A stretch of DNA of 64,000 nt from Apium graveolens (GCF_009905375.1 NC_133649.1:224027275-224091274), one strand, 5' to 3'. Positions 1 through 11,204 are shown, numbered from the stretch's first letter. Numbers and translations are program-made. Notes: generated from the sequence alone by a model not told the origin.

Positions 1-357
1 CACATCAACTGCAGAAATAGAGTACATTGCTGCAGGAAGCTGTTGTGCACAGATTCTTTGGATGAAGAATCAGTTACTGGATTATGGGTTAACATATTTC
101 AAAATCCCTATTTACTGTGATAATCAAAGTGCTATTGCTATGACGGGTAATCCAGTTCAACACTCAATGACAAAGCACATTAGCATTAGGTACCACTCCA
201 TAAGGGAACATGTGGATGAAGGTACAGTGGAATTGCACTTTGTTCCAACAGATCAATAACTAGCAGATATCTTCACAAAACCACTGTATGAAGCTACTTT
301 TACAAGATTGGTAAATGAACTTGGAATGGTTTCGGGTTCTTTCTCTAAATCTGCTTA
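1..357 (+). pseudogene. Ty1-copia pol C-terminus (RNase H) of S
   Basis: Frame 3 reads the end of a copia RNase H domain: the start of the STAEAEY-like motif (here [11 protein letters not shown]), then [10 protein letters not shown], then [14 protein letters not shown], and finally LADIFTKPL followed by about 20 residues to a stop at 355-357. This domain degrades the RNA strand of the cDNA hybrid during reverse transcription. One in-frame TAA at 257-259 interrupts it directly before LADIFTKPL, where related elements normally have a glutamine. The upstream reverse transcriptase and integrase are outside the window. Confidence 0.9.
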
Positions 358-1630
358 GTTTTGTTCTGATGCATCAGACTTTATGATCAGTATTTACAGA
401 AATTACTCTCTTTGTGTATTCTATGCTTAATTGAAAATTTGCTTAAGTACTGACTATTGTCTGATGTAACTTTCTAAACTCTGAAAATGATATGTCTGTT
501 TATGTAACTATTCAATCCTATGAGGATACCTGTGCTAGATGCTGACCTAGTAATCTTCAATATACTAATGATCCCATGTTAGAAGTAACTATTTATGTGG
601 AAATCCATTGACACAAGCAATTTCTGATATTGAGCCTAGTTGAGTTTACTTTGTCTATCTTATTACTAAGTCACAAACTAGAATATTGCTTCTCATCTGT
701 TAAGTTCTGATGCTAGTAAATCTGTTGAATGTACTAAGTGCTGACAAACCTCTTTTATCAAAAGAAAAAAAAAGATTCAGGGATTAAAATTCAGGTACTC
801 CTTTGAGATCTAGAGTAAAAATGTGGAAGGAACGACCCAAGTGCATTGCTGGTATTAAGTAAATATGCATCAGAAAAGCAAAATATTTTCTTGGTGACTT
901 TTCACACTCTATGATTACTGGAGAAATACTCTGATAATAGCATAAATTCTGATAAGCAGTCGTGACTCACTTACACTGAGAAGCCACTGTAAAATGGAAT
1001 TTAAAAAGATGCACAAAATTAGCACAAAATAGTTGAGGTGGACTCAAGCATGAACTCATTCAACAGTAGGTTTCAGAATAATGACAGGGTTTTAGTAAAG
1101 TTTTAGTTATGCCTTATTTCTAAGATGTACTGAAGTGAATCAGACTTTACTCTTTGTCTGATAATTAGCATAATGCACACACTAAACACTCCATATGAAT
1201 GATGAAAATAACTGTGGTGATCCATGTTATTTTAGATGAACAGTATCTGTGTCACATTGCACAAATTCTGAGGACAAGTTCTGATTGCATGTTCTGATGA
1301 TTAAGTTCTGAAAAATCTAAATCAGAATTTGTGCGAGGACTTACTAAGATAGGCGTTCATTTTTTGAGTTAAGAAATTATGTTCTGATAACTGTTAAGTT
1401 CTGATATAAGTCTAAGTTCTGATATTACATTCTGATCCTTTACTTGACTTATTTGTGGATAAAATCTAAAAACAGTCTCATTTTAAATCAGAACACGTTT
1501 GGGTAGAATATTAACAGTCAATATCATTAGGGATAGTGGTTCACGTACACGTACAGTAATTTTTACTTGTTACTTGTGCGCATTAACCCTGACTTACACT
1601 TCCAATGACTGTTTTTCATCTTCCCAGTCT
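358..1630 (+). repeat. Non-coding pol-to-extra-ORF spacer of S, rich in AAGTTCTGAT motifs
   Basis: No ORF of note. The stretch is AT-rich and studded with copies and near copies of AAGTTCTGAT (examples at about 361-372, 702-712, 1273-1310 and 1380-1435), both singly and in close groups. The same motif recurs in S's extra ORF and, in reverse complement, in its LTR. This is seen directly. Any function is unknown. Confidence 0.7.
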
Positions 1631-1688
1631 CAGGAGACGAGGTAGAATTAATTCTACCTGTCAGCATTAAATTTCCTCGCGTCTCCTG
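1631..1688. repeat. Nested palindrome upstream of the small ORF of S
   Basis: A perfect 20-bp palindrome (AGGTAGAATTAATTCTACCT, 1640-1659) lies within a wider inverted repeat whose left arm is CAGGAGACGAGG (1631-1642). Its right arm is CCTCGCGTCTCCTG (1675-1688), which matches apart from a two-base bulge. It ends 13 bp before a TATA box. It could be a protein-binding site or a hairpin in the element transcript. Confidence 0.75.
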
Positions 1689-1701
1689 GTATTCTTTTGA
1701 C

Positions 1702-1709
1702 TATATAAA
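1702..1709 (+). promoter_or_regulatory. Candidate internal TATA box before the 75-codon ORF
   Basis: TATATAAA lies in a GC-poor setting. It is followed by a CA-rich, G-poor leader of about 120 nt (1710-1827) up to the ATG at 1828. The layout matches a normal plant core promoter plus 5'UTR. Promoter activity is inferred from sequence only. Confidence 0.5.
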
Positions 1710-1827
1710 CAACCACTTCACATCAACCTTCACATCAACTCTTTTATCACAAACTCATCTTCATACTCTTAATATCAAAAACACCATAGTCAATTACAAT
1801 ATTTTTCTGAACTATGAAACATTCAAC

Positions 1828-2055
1828 ATGGAGTTGAGATGTGAAGCCTGGCAACAGGAATGGCATATCACTGCCATTCCTGATGAGATATGGGACTCAG
1901 TTCCCCAGGAGGTACTCACCCACCTCCTGTTCTTCTACATGGATTACCATCGCCATCTGGAGCGATTGGAGGAGGAAAGGCTGGAAGCTCTCCGCCAGCA
2001 AGAGCGAATCATCCGACTCGCTATTCTGTTTGTCGAGAGTAGGAAGAAGAAATGA
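1828..2055 (+). CDS. Small intact 75-aa ORF inside retrotransposon S, unknown function
   Basis: A complete ATG-to-TGA frame of 75 codons that I do not recognise. The N-terminal half has tryptophans (WQQEW, then EIWDSVP). The C-terminal half is a charged helix rich in Glu, Arg, Leu and Gln (for example HLERLEEERLEALRQQER) ending in Lys/Arg, so a short coiled coil or RNA-binding helix is plausible. There is no signal peptide. It lies between pol and the long extra ORF, has its own upstream TATA box and leader, and is followed by an AT-rich 3'UTR-like stretch with AATATATTAATGAAA near 2201. It is open although both pol before it and the extra ORF after it are broken. Chance for a short ORF is possible, but codon structure and context argue for a real gene. 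Confidence 0.55.
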   Translation: MELRCEAWQQEWHITAIPDEIWDSVPQEVLTHLLFFYMDYHRHLERLEEERLEALRQQERIIRLAILFVESRKKK

Positions 2056-2615
2056 TTTATTTTCTTCTTCCTGTTTTTCTTCATCGTCAGCCTTGCCCTA
2101 CTTCTTGAGCTAGGACTAAGGCTGTTGATGTTAGGTTTAGAAGCTTAGGACAATCTTGTAAAAGTTCTAATGTAATTTAAATTTCATGAATGTATTCTCT
2201 TAATATATTAATGAAATTTCTTTTTTTGCAAGTTCTTGTCTCTGAGATGTTCTGAAATGCATTGATAAATCCTGATAAATATTCATATTCTGATGACCAT
2301 TACAATTTAAATTTAAATTAAGTTCTGATTTTATATTATCAGTACTTGTTCCCTTGATTTATTTTGGTCATTCTCACTCGAATTTTTTTCAGAATATTGG
2401 TGTTGCAGTGAAAAATAATTGAATAAGTGGAAACAATTTCAATTTTGAATTAAAACTGATTTACCTTAATTAATGGAATTACTGGGTAAGTGGAACGGTT
2501 TTTTCTTGAAAAACTGCAAGTGTGTAAGTAATGATTACTGTTTTCCCGTGCCCATTAACTATTCATTATTACTGCATGTCTGACAGGTGTCCAACGGTTA
2601 CATTTTTTTTAAAAG
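2056..2615 (+). other. Non-coding spacer between the small ORF and the extra ORF of S
   Basis: AT-rich, no gene seen. It contains further TTCTGAT-type motif copies near 2285-2345 and a 3'UTR-like segment just after the small ORF. Confidence 0.6.
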
Positions 2616-2623
2616 TATAAGTA
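2616..2623 (+). promoter_or_regulatory. Candidate internal TATA box before the extra ORF of S
   Basis: TATAAGTA precedes a strongly CT-rich leader (about 2640-2770). The ATG of the extra ORF follows about 150 nt downstream, at 2772. Element B has the same layout at 49222, which raises confidence that the arrangement is meaningful. Confidence 0.45.
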
Positions 2624-2771
2624 AGACAGAGAGAGGATTTTCTAATCTTTTATTCACTTTTACACTTTATCTCTCTATTTTCTTTTACTCTCTTTCTACT
2701 CCTGACGTTGGTTTTTCATTTAGACATTTTATCAAACACCTAACAGGCACTCTTAAATCTCGATTTTTCTC

Positions 2772-5700
2772 ATGGCACCTAAGGATTTGATCATTGATGG
2801 AGGTAAATTTGTTCCAAACAACTATGTTGCAATTCTCGATCATGCTGAAGCTCCATCTGAGTTGCATTTTGTGCAAGATCTTCTTGCACACAGTGAAATC
2901 GGGTATGCATTGACCCAACCTTCAGTCTTTTCCGGCCAACAAGTTCTGACGTTTTGGCAGACTGGGCACTTTGATAATGGTGGTACACATGGTACTCCCA
3001 GTATTGTTTTCAAAGTGGATGATTCTACACATGTGGTAACTCCTGGTACAATTCGAAAGGCTCTACATTTACCAGAAGGATGTACTTTTTCAACCCCGGA
3101 GGAATCAGCTCTTAAAGAATTAATGGCTAGTTTGGGATATGAGCAGAGTTTGGCAAAGCTTGGGCAGTTGAAACGGGCTCATATCAGAAAGGAATGGAGT
3201 TTCTTCTTCGACTGCATCACTAAAGCTTTTGGAAATAAGTGTTCCAACTTTGATGCAATCCCTATAATGAGTCAGCACATCGGGTATGCACTCATTAACC
3301 AAACTCATTTCGATTTTGCAAATGCTGTGATAGGTTTTATTGGGGATAGGATGACAGAAGATAGGAATGTTGTTTACTTTGCTAGTTTTTGTTAGCTTAT
3401 ATATAATTTTTGTTGTGCTGATGAACCCCAACCTACCACTGACTTAACTGCACCTTTCAAAATTGTAAAACGAGCCTTTAATGATTTGGTAAATGTTGAT
3501 CTTAAGAAAACAGTGGTTAGACCTTTACAGATTCCTCAGTCTGTAAAACAGATCTTGGTAGATGCTGATCCTGACACCTATAGATCTGTTTATCCTGATA
3601 TTCAACCTACCACCACATCTCAAACACCACAGCAACCAACAGACCATACCACTCATACTACTCAACCATCCCTCAGAACATATCTCAAATCATATCTCTC
3701 CACTTCACAGACAGCTCAACCCTCATCCTCAGCACCTACTGTGAAGCCTTCATCTTCCAAGCCTAAGAGGACAAGGACTGTTCCTCAAACACCTCAGAAG
3801 AGAAGCAGGATTGTTTTGAGAGATGAATCTGACAGTGAGGAACAGGTTTCTACATCAGAACCTGTTGTCAAAGAAGCTGAGAAAGTTCCTTCTCAGAAGG
3901 ATTCTGCAATTGGGCGATCTAGGCTTCTCAAAAGGCTTAGACGAATGACTGTTGATGAAACTCCCAAGGAATCCATATCTTCAAAGAGATACAAGAAACA
4001 GAGGGCAAAAAGGCCAGTTTCAGATGATGAGGAAGCAGCAGCTAAGGAAGGAGATCAGGAATCTCTGATCTCACAAGAACCAGAATCTGCTAAAGCCACT
4101 GCTTCTCCATTAACTCCAACTAAGGAAGCTGCTACTGAAACGGCCAATACACCATCTGTGTCTCCTGTTCAAAAGTCTGTATCTCCTGTTGTTCCAGGCA
4201 CAAGTGCTGAAATTGATATCCAGACCTTGGTTGTGCCTGAAGTACTTTACTTAGAAGCTCCAACAGCAACTAATCCATCAACAACACCTGTTAATGATGC
4301 TGCTCAAACTCCAGAATTATCTACTACACCTTCTCTGCATCTAGATGCTGATGATCAAAATATAGGTGAGTATTAGGATATGGTTGTTGATCAGAACTTG
4401 GATCCAGATCAGCACTTAGAAGATGATGCTGAAGCCTCAATTGCTTCGCATACTATTGTTTTGTCAGAAGATGTTGATTCTGTAAGTTCTGATGCTGCAA
4501 ATGCTGGAGATACTGGTGATGCTGCTCTACAAGAAGATACTGATGAAGCAGGTCCTTCAGGACATGCCCCTCAATAAACAGTTCTTAAATATGAACTTGT
4601 TAAGAAGTTTGTTACCAGAGAAGCACTAGTGCCTTGGAGTGAAACTCCTGTTGGTCAGGAGTGGACTAAGGAATGGAACTCAATTACTTGTGTTCCATTT
4701 GCAAAGAATCTGGCTGAGCACTTGATAAAAGCTGATGAGATGTTAAATACTGATGATTTCAAAACACGGCTTAGAGTCACTGCATTGAGTACTAAACATC
4801 TACAAGGTCTCCATTCAACTACTCATGCAGAGCTACACAAGATTCAGGAAGAATTCATCAAACAGGAACAAATTCAGAAAATTGACAAGAAAAAATTCTT
4901 CCAACCTACCTTTGACCGAGTTGCTTATATTGAGAAGACTCAAGAGAAACAACAAGCTCAGATTGATGATATTCTGAAAAATCAAGCTTCTCAGCAATCT
5001 CAACTTAGTGAAATCCAAGCCTCAGTGGAATTGCTTGTCTCTCTTCTATTACCTGCTGATGCCAAAAAGGGGGAGAAAGTAATTAAGTCCAAATGCAAAA
5101 CTGATAAGACACTGAAAGGGAAGGATGATGAAAAGTATGACCAAGGAAACTCTGGAATGGGTAGAGGTCATAGTCAAGGTAGAGGTTTCTCATCAAGAAA
5201 AGCTGAAATCACAAGTCACAGGACAAGTTCTGATGCTGGAAAAAGAATTAGTTCTGCTACTGGTAAAAGGATAAGTTCTGATGAACTTTTAGATCTTGAT
5301 GAAGAAATGTCAAGACAGTTATTTCTTCAGGTTAAACCAGGAATGGACTTGGAGAGTTTAATGGAAGAAGAAGCCAGACTTAAATCAGAAAAAGTCACAT
5401 CTAAATCTGAAGCTTCTGGTAAAAAAGACACTTCCAAAACTCAAAGGTATTGTGATAAAAGAAAGGACAAATACTGAAGCAATATTGGCTAAATCACAAC
5501 CGCAGATAGATCCAGGATCCAAGGGTAAAGAAAACGTTGGTGAACCTATCAAGGTTTATGTGCCTCCTGAGAATGAAGAAATCACTGATGAAAAGGATGA
5601 TCTTGCTCTGACTTCAAGAAAAGTTTCTAAGACAACCTCTGACATAGCTCAAGTTGTTCAGAGTCAAGAGACAGTAAGTTCTGATATTTCGAAGAAGCAA

Positions 5701-6490
5701 GTAACCTCTAACATAACTCAAGTTAACTTGATATCAGAAGATAAATCAAAGACACTCCTACCAGGATTCACTAAAGCAAAACAGACTCAACCTTTGAAGA
5801 CTGCTGCAAGTGGTTTTGAAGCAAGAGTAGTTACTGGAAAGGAAGAAAGAGATAAAACTGGATTGGGAAGTGCTGATGAAAGAAGAATACAGAAAGCTAC
5901 CAATGATCCAACTTTCTTGAGTGAACCAGGTATTAGAGCAACTCCTGAGAGATTGAATCAACTGGAATCTGTACAAATGGTTTACCATACCTACTTGAAA
6001 GAACACATCTTGTTGTACTTCATGAAAGATGGTAGGGTTTATCATATAAGGTAAAATGCCATTCCATTGAAGTATTTTGAAGAATTGGAGCATGTACTAT
6101 TCTTACTTCAAGTGAATGACAGATTGACAGGAAGTGCTGCAAACTATTTGAAGGATCAGATTCAGACAGAAAAGGCTTTATTCTGTTAAGTCTGACAGCA
6201 CATATGTTCCAAAGTACAGAGATCACAAGGGTGATATAGTTGAAATGAAGCCCAACACTGCTAAGATTATAACTACTTTTCTGGGTTACAGGGCTGTAGA
6301 ATTCAATCTTGAGTCTGATAAGGCATATTTGATCAGACTGGATCAGGATATAAGAAAAGCTACGATTAATGATCTCAGGGCTGTAATCTTTCAAATTGGT
6401 GAAGATACTGCACAGTTTAAAGATGCTAAAAGGAGGATGATTGATGAACTCAGATATGCTGAGAGATGCTTGTTAAAGAACTATCTCTAA
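2772..6490 (+). pseudogene. Extra 3' ORF (env-position, plant transposon protein) of S, broken
   Basis: The ATG at 2772 opens a frame for a protein typical of the position after pol in SIRE-like elements. The N-terminal globular part (about 200 residues) includes a KEWSFFFD motif. It is followed by a Thr/Ser/Pro/Lys-rich low-complexity region with basic clusters (about 3600-4300), an acidic segment (4400-4570), a coiled-coil-like Gln-rich helix (about 4830-5040) and a charged Lys/Glu tail. It is interrupted in frame at 3393, 4374, 4575 and 6052, with frame changes near 5450 and 6165. Most stops sit where glutamine is likely. Although such ORFs are called env-like for their position, I see no signal peptide or transmembrane segment. 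AAGTTCTGAT motifs occur inside it (near 4487, 5226, 5273, 5676). Confidence 0.8.
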
Positions 6491-6714
6491 ACAACTCCTG
6501 ACATCAGAGAGATCAGAAGATGAAGCCAAGTCAAGATCTATAACTGCTTAAATTTTGATATTTGTACAGACTGAAGTTGTTATCAGAAGTTAAATATTGG
6601 TAAAGCTTTAAGGACTGTAAGTTGTAGTTATCTAGTCTAATTCTCATGCATTTGTACTTAATATTTTTGACATCATCAAATATCTGTTAAACTTGTATAT
6701 TATGCTAATTTACA

Positions 6715-6727
6715 AGTTGGGGGAGAT
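6715..6727 (+). other. Polypurine tract of S
   Basis: The purine run AGTTGGGGGAGAT directly precedes the 3' LTR. It is the expected primer site for plus-strand cDNA synthesis. The core GGGGGAGA also precedes the LTR of element B. Confidence 0.8.
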
Positions 6728-7323
6728 TGTTAGATATATTTGATAATGTCATGGCTAATATGATTTATGTTTAGTTTTCAGATCTTACTTAAACAGGATA
6801 AATCAGTACTTACTGGAAGTCAGGACTTAAGGATATCAGTACTTATATTATCAGAAGATAATCATCAGAAGATGGATATCAGAACTTAAGTACTGAAGGA
6901 CGTTCAGATAAGGACAACAGTTGATTAAAGGAAAGAAGATCGAGACAAACATAAGAAGAGATATGCATGAAGAAGGAATTCTATGAAGAATAGAATACTT
7001 GAAAGAAAAGATATCTGATTGATATATTTTAGGAAGCAGAATTATATTCCATATCAATTAGCGATTATCTTGTAACTGTGTAGTATATAAACACAGACAT
7101 AGGGTTTACACTATAAGTGTTATCATATTTGAGAAAATTATTCATTGTAACCCTAGCAGCTCTCGTGATATGTGTTCATCACTGAGAGGTAACAGTTCCA
7201 TACTGTAACAGAGTTTATTGTTTCAATAAAGTTTGTTTTCTGTTACTTGAGTTATTAAAGTTCGATTTGATTATACTTTACACTGTATTCACCCCCTCTA
7301 TAGTGTGTGTGTGTGACCTAACA
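6728..7323 (+). repeat. 3' LTR of S
   Basis: 596 bp starting TGTTAG and ending CTAACA, a perfect 6-bp terminal inverted repeat. It contains several reverse-complement copies of the S motif (ATCAGAACTTAAGTACTG around 6871-6894, plus TATCAGTACTTA). A TATA-like TAGTATATAAACAC occurs near 7081, and the 3' end carries a CCCCCTC and (GT)n tract. The LTR ends precisely where antisense copia sequence resumes. The 5 bp after it (ACTTG, 7324-7328) should be the target duplication, but the other copy is outside the window. Confidence 0.9.
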
Positions 7324-7692
7324 ACTTGCTTTATTGAGAAGACAAGGTCACAGATTCTGCATTTGTTGTGTTGAAGTCAGCTAGATACACATTCCATTTT
7401 ATCACTCCAGTGAGAACCACTTTGTTGCTCTTCTTGTCAGTCACAACACAGGCTTCTGCATTAAAAGTAACTGAGTTGCCCCTATCACAAAGCTGGCTGA
7501 TACTCAACAGATTGTGCTTGAGACCATCCACTAGGGCAACTTCCTCAATGATGACATTATCCTTTGAAATCAAGCCATATCTCACAGTATAACCCTTGTC
7601 GTCATCTCCAAAAGTAATACTCGGGACAGCTCTTCCAGTCATATGCCTTAAGCAACCATTATCCAGATACCAAAGATTCTTTCTGTTTCCCT
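7324..7692 (-). pseudogene. Protease start of pol in A, truncated by S
   Basis: The minus-strand frame gives the retropepsin region. The active-site triad reads LWYLDNGC where element D has LWYLDSGC, so the catalytic Asp-Ser-Gly is Asp-Asn-Gly here. About nine residues present in D just after MTG are deleted. The sequence then continues through GLKHNLLSISQLCDRG and stops at the junction with S. A copia protease would cut the Gag-Pol polyprotein; this copy cannot be functional. Confidence 0.85.
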
Positions 7693-7710
7693 GTACACAT
7701 CAAAATCAAA

Positions 7711-10107
7711 TCAAGTTGATTTTGGTACCCAAGTTTCCTTGGGTCCTGCCTTGTTAGCCTTTTTATTTAGTTTCTTAGGTTTAACCTCATATGACTTGGG
7801 TATTTCAGGTCCATCCTTTGTCATTTGAGTTGGACCTTTGAAACCATTCACTGAAGCAGAATTGTCATGCACATTTTGATTAACATGAAAAGGCATGTTA
7901 TGTGCAAACATGTTATTCCAATAAGGCATGCTAAATAACATTTGAGGCATACTAAATGCATCATAATAAGAATTAGGTACAAATGACATATTAGCAAATT
8001 GTGCATTCAGATTCTGTGCAGGCAAAATATTAACAGGCATTGCAGACATGTTAGGAATTGAAAGTGGTGCAGACATAGGAGTAGGCATAGCAAGATTCCA
8101 ATTAACAGACAAATGATTAACACTACCACACTTAACACAGTTTTTTCTTGGTGCATATTTATCAGGTGTGTAGTTGTTATGTTTGTTAATTCCTACTTTC
8201 CCATTTCTATTATTTTAACTTTTTGACTCTGCTTTCACTTCAATTTTCTCTAATATGTCATTGAATTGTTTGATAGACAGTTGACCTACATTGACTCTTT
8301 TGTTCTGTTTCACTTGACTTATTTCTCCTGGAACAAAATTCTTAGAAACTGATCCATATTTTTCATTCAACTTAGCTAGCTTAGCTTTGCTAACTGGCTT
8401 GCTTACACTCAACGGATGTGGCTCATTGTCTTTTGACGGATAATCCTTTTGATTATTCGACGGATAATTTTCATCCTCCGCCGAATCCACATCTGTTGAA
8501 AGTCCTTCAACCAGATTGGAATCAAACTTCTACTTGTTCTTTTTCCAGGCTACATCACAAAAAGATTATATACCTTGAACTTTAAAAATTTGAGCATGAA
8601 CATCTCTAGATGATTTCCATGCCTTAATTACTTTATGTTCTCGTTCAAGTTGCTTTCTTAAAATCTCCTCTTTCTTTAAAGATTCAGTTAGTTCATCCTT
8701 AGCAATCTTTCATTCTATTTTCAATTTTTCAAACTCAACAAATTGAGTCTCTAGCACATTGTTTCTTTTACTTAAAAATACATTGTTCTCTTTAATTTTA
8801 TTGTTTTCTTTAGTAAGAGACTTAAGTGTAACACGCAGGTGATATAATTCAGTACACATGTCATTTATGACATCATTACACTAAGCTTTAGATAAATGAG
8901 CTAGGTTGGTAGTGATTACCTGATTGCTTGATGAACTTGTTTCTGTTTCATCTGACTTGGCCATAAGTGCTAGATTGGCATAGCTTGTATCTTCATCCTC
9001 TTCCAATCCATCTGCAGCCCGGTCATTTTCTTGTGTAATGAAAGCCCTTTCCTTTTGCTTGAGCAACTCAAAGTATTTCCGCTTATAATCAACAGCCTCA
9101 AACTTCTTTTTACCAGAATCAGGCTTTCTACACTCACTAGCAAAATGACCTTCCAAGCCACACTTGAAACATTTGAATTTAGACTTATCAACCATGTTTC
9201 TATTTAACTTGGATGCTCCAAAATTCTTCTTGAATTTGAGCTTGGCAAATCTCTTGGATAGAAAAGCAAGATGCTCATCTATGTCATCCATGTCATCTTG
9301 ACTAAGATGGTTTTCATGTTCAGCTACTAGCCCTTTTCCCTTGCCTTCACAAACTCTAGGGTTTGGTACAGAATCAACAGCTTCAACATTTATCTCCTTC
9401 TCCTTTTCTTGCTCAGCAACCAATGTAATGGATCCTCCTTTCTTTCTTCCTTTCTTCATCTTCTCACCTTGCTCTATTTCAAGCTCATAGGTTTTTAGGA
9501 TACCATACAGTCTATCCAAGGTGAACTCCTTGTAATCTTGAGAATTTCTCAATGAGACTGTCATAGGCTTTCATTCCTTTGGCAGATATCTAAGGAATTT
9601 AAGGTTTGAGTCCTTTGTTTGATACACCCTTCCATGCAGTTTTAGAGCATTCAGTAGTTTTTGGAATCTATTGAAAATGTCAGTGAGTGACTCACCTTCT
9701 TCAATATGGAAATGCTCATATTGCTGAATCAAAAGTTGCATCTTGTTCTCCCTTACTTGCTCAGTTCCATCACATATAACTTGAATTGTATCCCAGAAAT
9801 CCTTAGCAGTTTTGCAGTTTATGATATTGTCAAACATATCACTGTCAACACCATTAAACAGAATGTTCATGGCCTTTTTATCATTTTAAACTTGTTCTTT
9901 GTCTAGATCTGACCATTCTGCTTGTGGTTTTGGGACTGATGCTTCATTTCCTGTAGCAGCTCTCATAGGGACATGTGGACCTTTTTTAATGCAGTCCATA
10001 TATGCTTCATCTTAAGATAGGAGATGCAGGTGCATCTTCACCTTCCAATGGTGATAGTTGTCTTTGTCCAGAAATGGAATCTTTACTCCAACATCTTTTA
10101 TATTCAT
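7711..10107 (-). pseudogene. gag of element A, broken
   Basis: Starts at the ATG at 10107 (MNIKDVGVKIPFLDKDNYH), matching gag of D at 59266. It holds the copia nucleocapsid-type UBN2-like region, then a zinc knuckle (CFKCGLEGHFASEC, about 9130-9175). A long coiled-coil linker and a Met/Asn/Pro-rich region (7900-8110) follow, with a TGA at 7711-7713 after ETWVPKST. A second knuckle near 8105-8150 has lost its last cysteine (Trp instead). There are in-frame stops and frame breaks near 9880, 10014, 9570, 8880, 8530 and 8215. Gag packages element RNA into cytoplasmic particles. Confidence 0.85.
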
Positions 10108-10154
10108 CTTGTTGGTTGTGGTGATTTTTAAACTCTTTGTTCTTCAAGAGCTTG

Positions 10155-10166
10155 CTCTGATACCAA
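10155..10166 (-). other. Primer binding site of A
   Basis: The minus strand reads TGGTATCAGAGC two bases inside the 5' LTR. It is complementary to the 3' end of initiator methionine tRNA, the usual copia primer. The identical site occurs in D. Confidence 0.9.
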
Positions 10167-10168
10167 TT

Positions 10169-11199
10169 GTTATTCCCAAATAATGCAACAAGAATTACAA
10201 AAGAGGGGGTTGAATGTAATTCTGTTTTCTTTTCTGATTTTAAAACTGTTCTTACTTAATAATATAACTGTACAGATTTTTCTATGCTGCGGAATGATAA
10301 AGATATGAAAATCAAACACAAAGAAATAAAACACAAGACTTTAAAACTTTCTGGTGGATTTGAACAATTCCACCAGAGATATATATATTAAGATGAGAAC
10401 TCTGTGATGTTTGAATAGCACACAGCTGCTTACAAGTAAACTTGCATAATTACAAAGAGATGTTTAATAGATACAACCTTTTCTATCTCTCTGAAAATAA
10501 TGCTTAATAACTTAGTTTTTTTGTTCTACTTGCTACACTTGGTTTATATACTACCAAGTTACATGATAAAAAGACAAACAAGTAAAAATAAAAGTTGTTT
10601 CTAGTCTAATTTCATGCTACTTCATTACACTATCCACCATCTTTGAATATCTTCATAATTGCATGGTAATGGTAATGCTTCTTTGTTCTCTAAATCCTGC
10701 AATTAGGCTTCCACGTTCCATTTGCAAACACCTGATGCATGTGACTGTGTTGTCACTGTCAACTGCTCTTTTGAATATGATCATCCATCGGGACTATGTT
10801 GGTCATCCGTTGGAATCCTTGTTGATTATCTGTCGGGAACCTTTGTAGATCATCCGTCGGGAGCCTTTCTGCCACTTGACTTTATTTCACTTATACAGAA
10901 TTACAAGACATCTTATATTTACAATTAGCCAACATATTCTGCATATCAATCTAGTAGTCAACGTGACTTAAAGAATCCTATAGCATCTACTCAACTAATA
11001 CATTGTTGTTTGCAGCTACAAGACTTATTATTACATAAGCTACACTCTCGATGGATGTTCAGTGGTCATATATCGGGACTATAAAGTTCATCCGTCGGGA
11101 CTATTGTAGAACATTTGTCGAGAGCTACAAAAACACTAAGTTAAATCTACTAAGGTATTTTTTTCAACTTATCATCAAGTTCACAACATATTCCTAACA
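10169..11199 (-). repeat. 5' LTR of A
   Basis: About 1031 bp. On the minus strand it begins TGTTAGGAATATGTTG and ends GGGAATAACA. It contains the motif ATCCGTCGGGA and variants at about 10785-10865 and 11045-11140, and a promoter-like TATATA segment near 10379-10388. It aligns with the LTR of D (58161-59204). The host sequence next to its outer end is TATAT (11200-11204), the presumed target duplication. Confidence 0.85.
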
Positions 11200-11204
11200 T
11201 ATAT

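Larger units (their letters stand above)
1..7323 (+). mobile_element. SIRE/Maximus-like Ty1-copia retrotransposon S, 3' part
   Basis: The window opens inside the RNase H end of a copia pol. It is followed by a long non-coding spacer, a 75-codon ORF, a long decayed extra ORF, a polypurine tract and a 3' LTR. This order (pol, spacer, extra ORF, PPT, LTR) is that of the SIRE/Maximus lineage of Ty1-copia elements. The 5' LTR, gag and most of pol lie left of the window. The LTR abuts antisense copia sequence of element A at 7324, so S inserted into A. Coding frames carry several stops and a few frameshifts, so the copy is inactive, but the LTR ends and small ORF are well kept. Confidence 0.88.
7324..11199 (-). 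mobile_element. SIRE-like Ty1-copia element A, 5' half
   Basis: Read on the minus strand it comprises a 5' LTR (11199-10169), a PBS, gag and the start of pol (protease), and is then cut by the insertion of S at 7324. It is a close relative of element D at the right end of the window: they share the LTR ends, PBS, gag sequence and CATCCGTCGG motif. The rest of pol lies left of the window beyond S. The LTR's outer end meets E at 11200, so A inserted into E. Confidence 0.88.

Noticed and set aside
62..259. Short ORF as a separate gene
   Set aside because: It is the in-frame continuation of the copia RNase H that begins at the window edge and goes on past the stop at 257.
1841..2113. 90-codon frame overlapping the small ORF of S
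   Set aside because: It is the shadow frame of the 75-codon ORF, with Ser/Arg-rich composition typical of an out-of-frame reading.
4833..5018. Minus-strand Leu/Phe-rich ORF
   Set aside because: It is the antisense of the coiled-coil part of the extra ORF of S. Hydrophobic composition follows from that.
2772..6490. True envelope glycoprotein in S
   Set aside because: The position is env-like, but there is no signal peptide, no transmembrane segment and no cysteine pattern. The low-complexity and coiled-coil composition does not support an envelope role.
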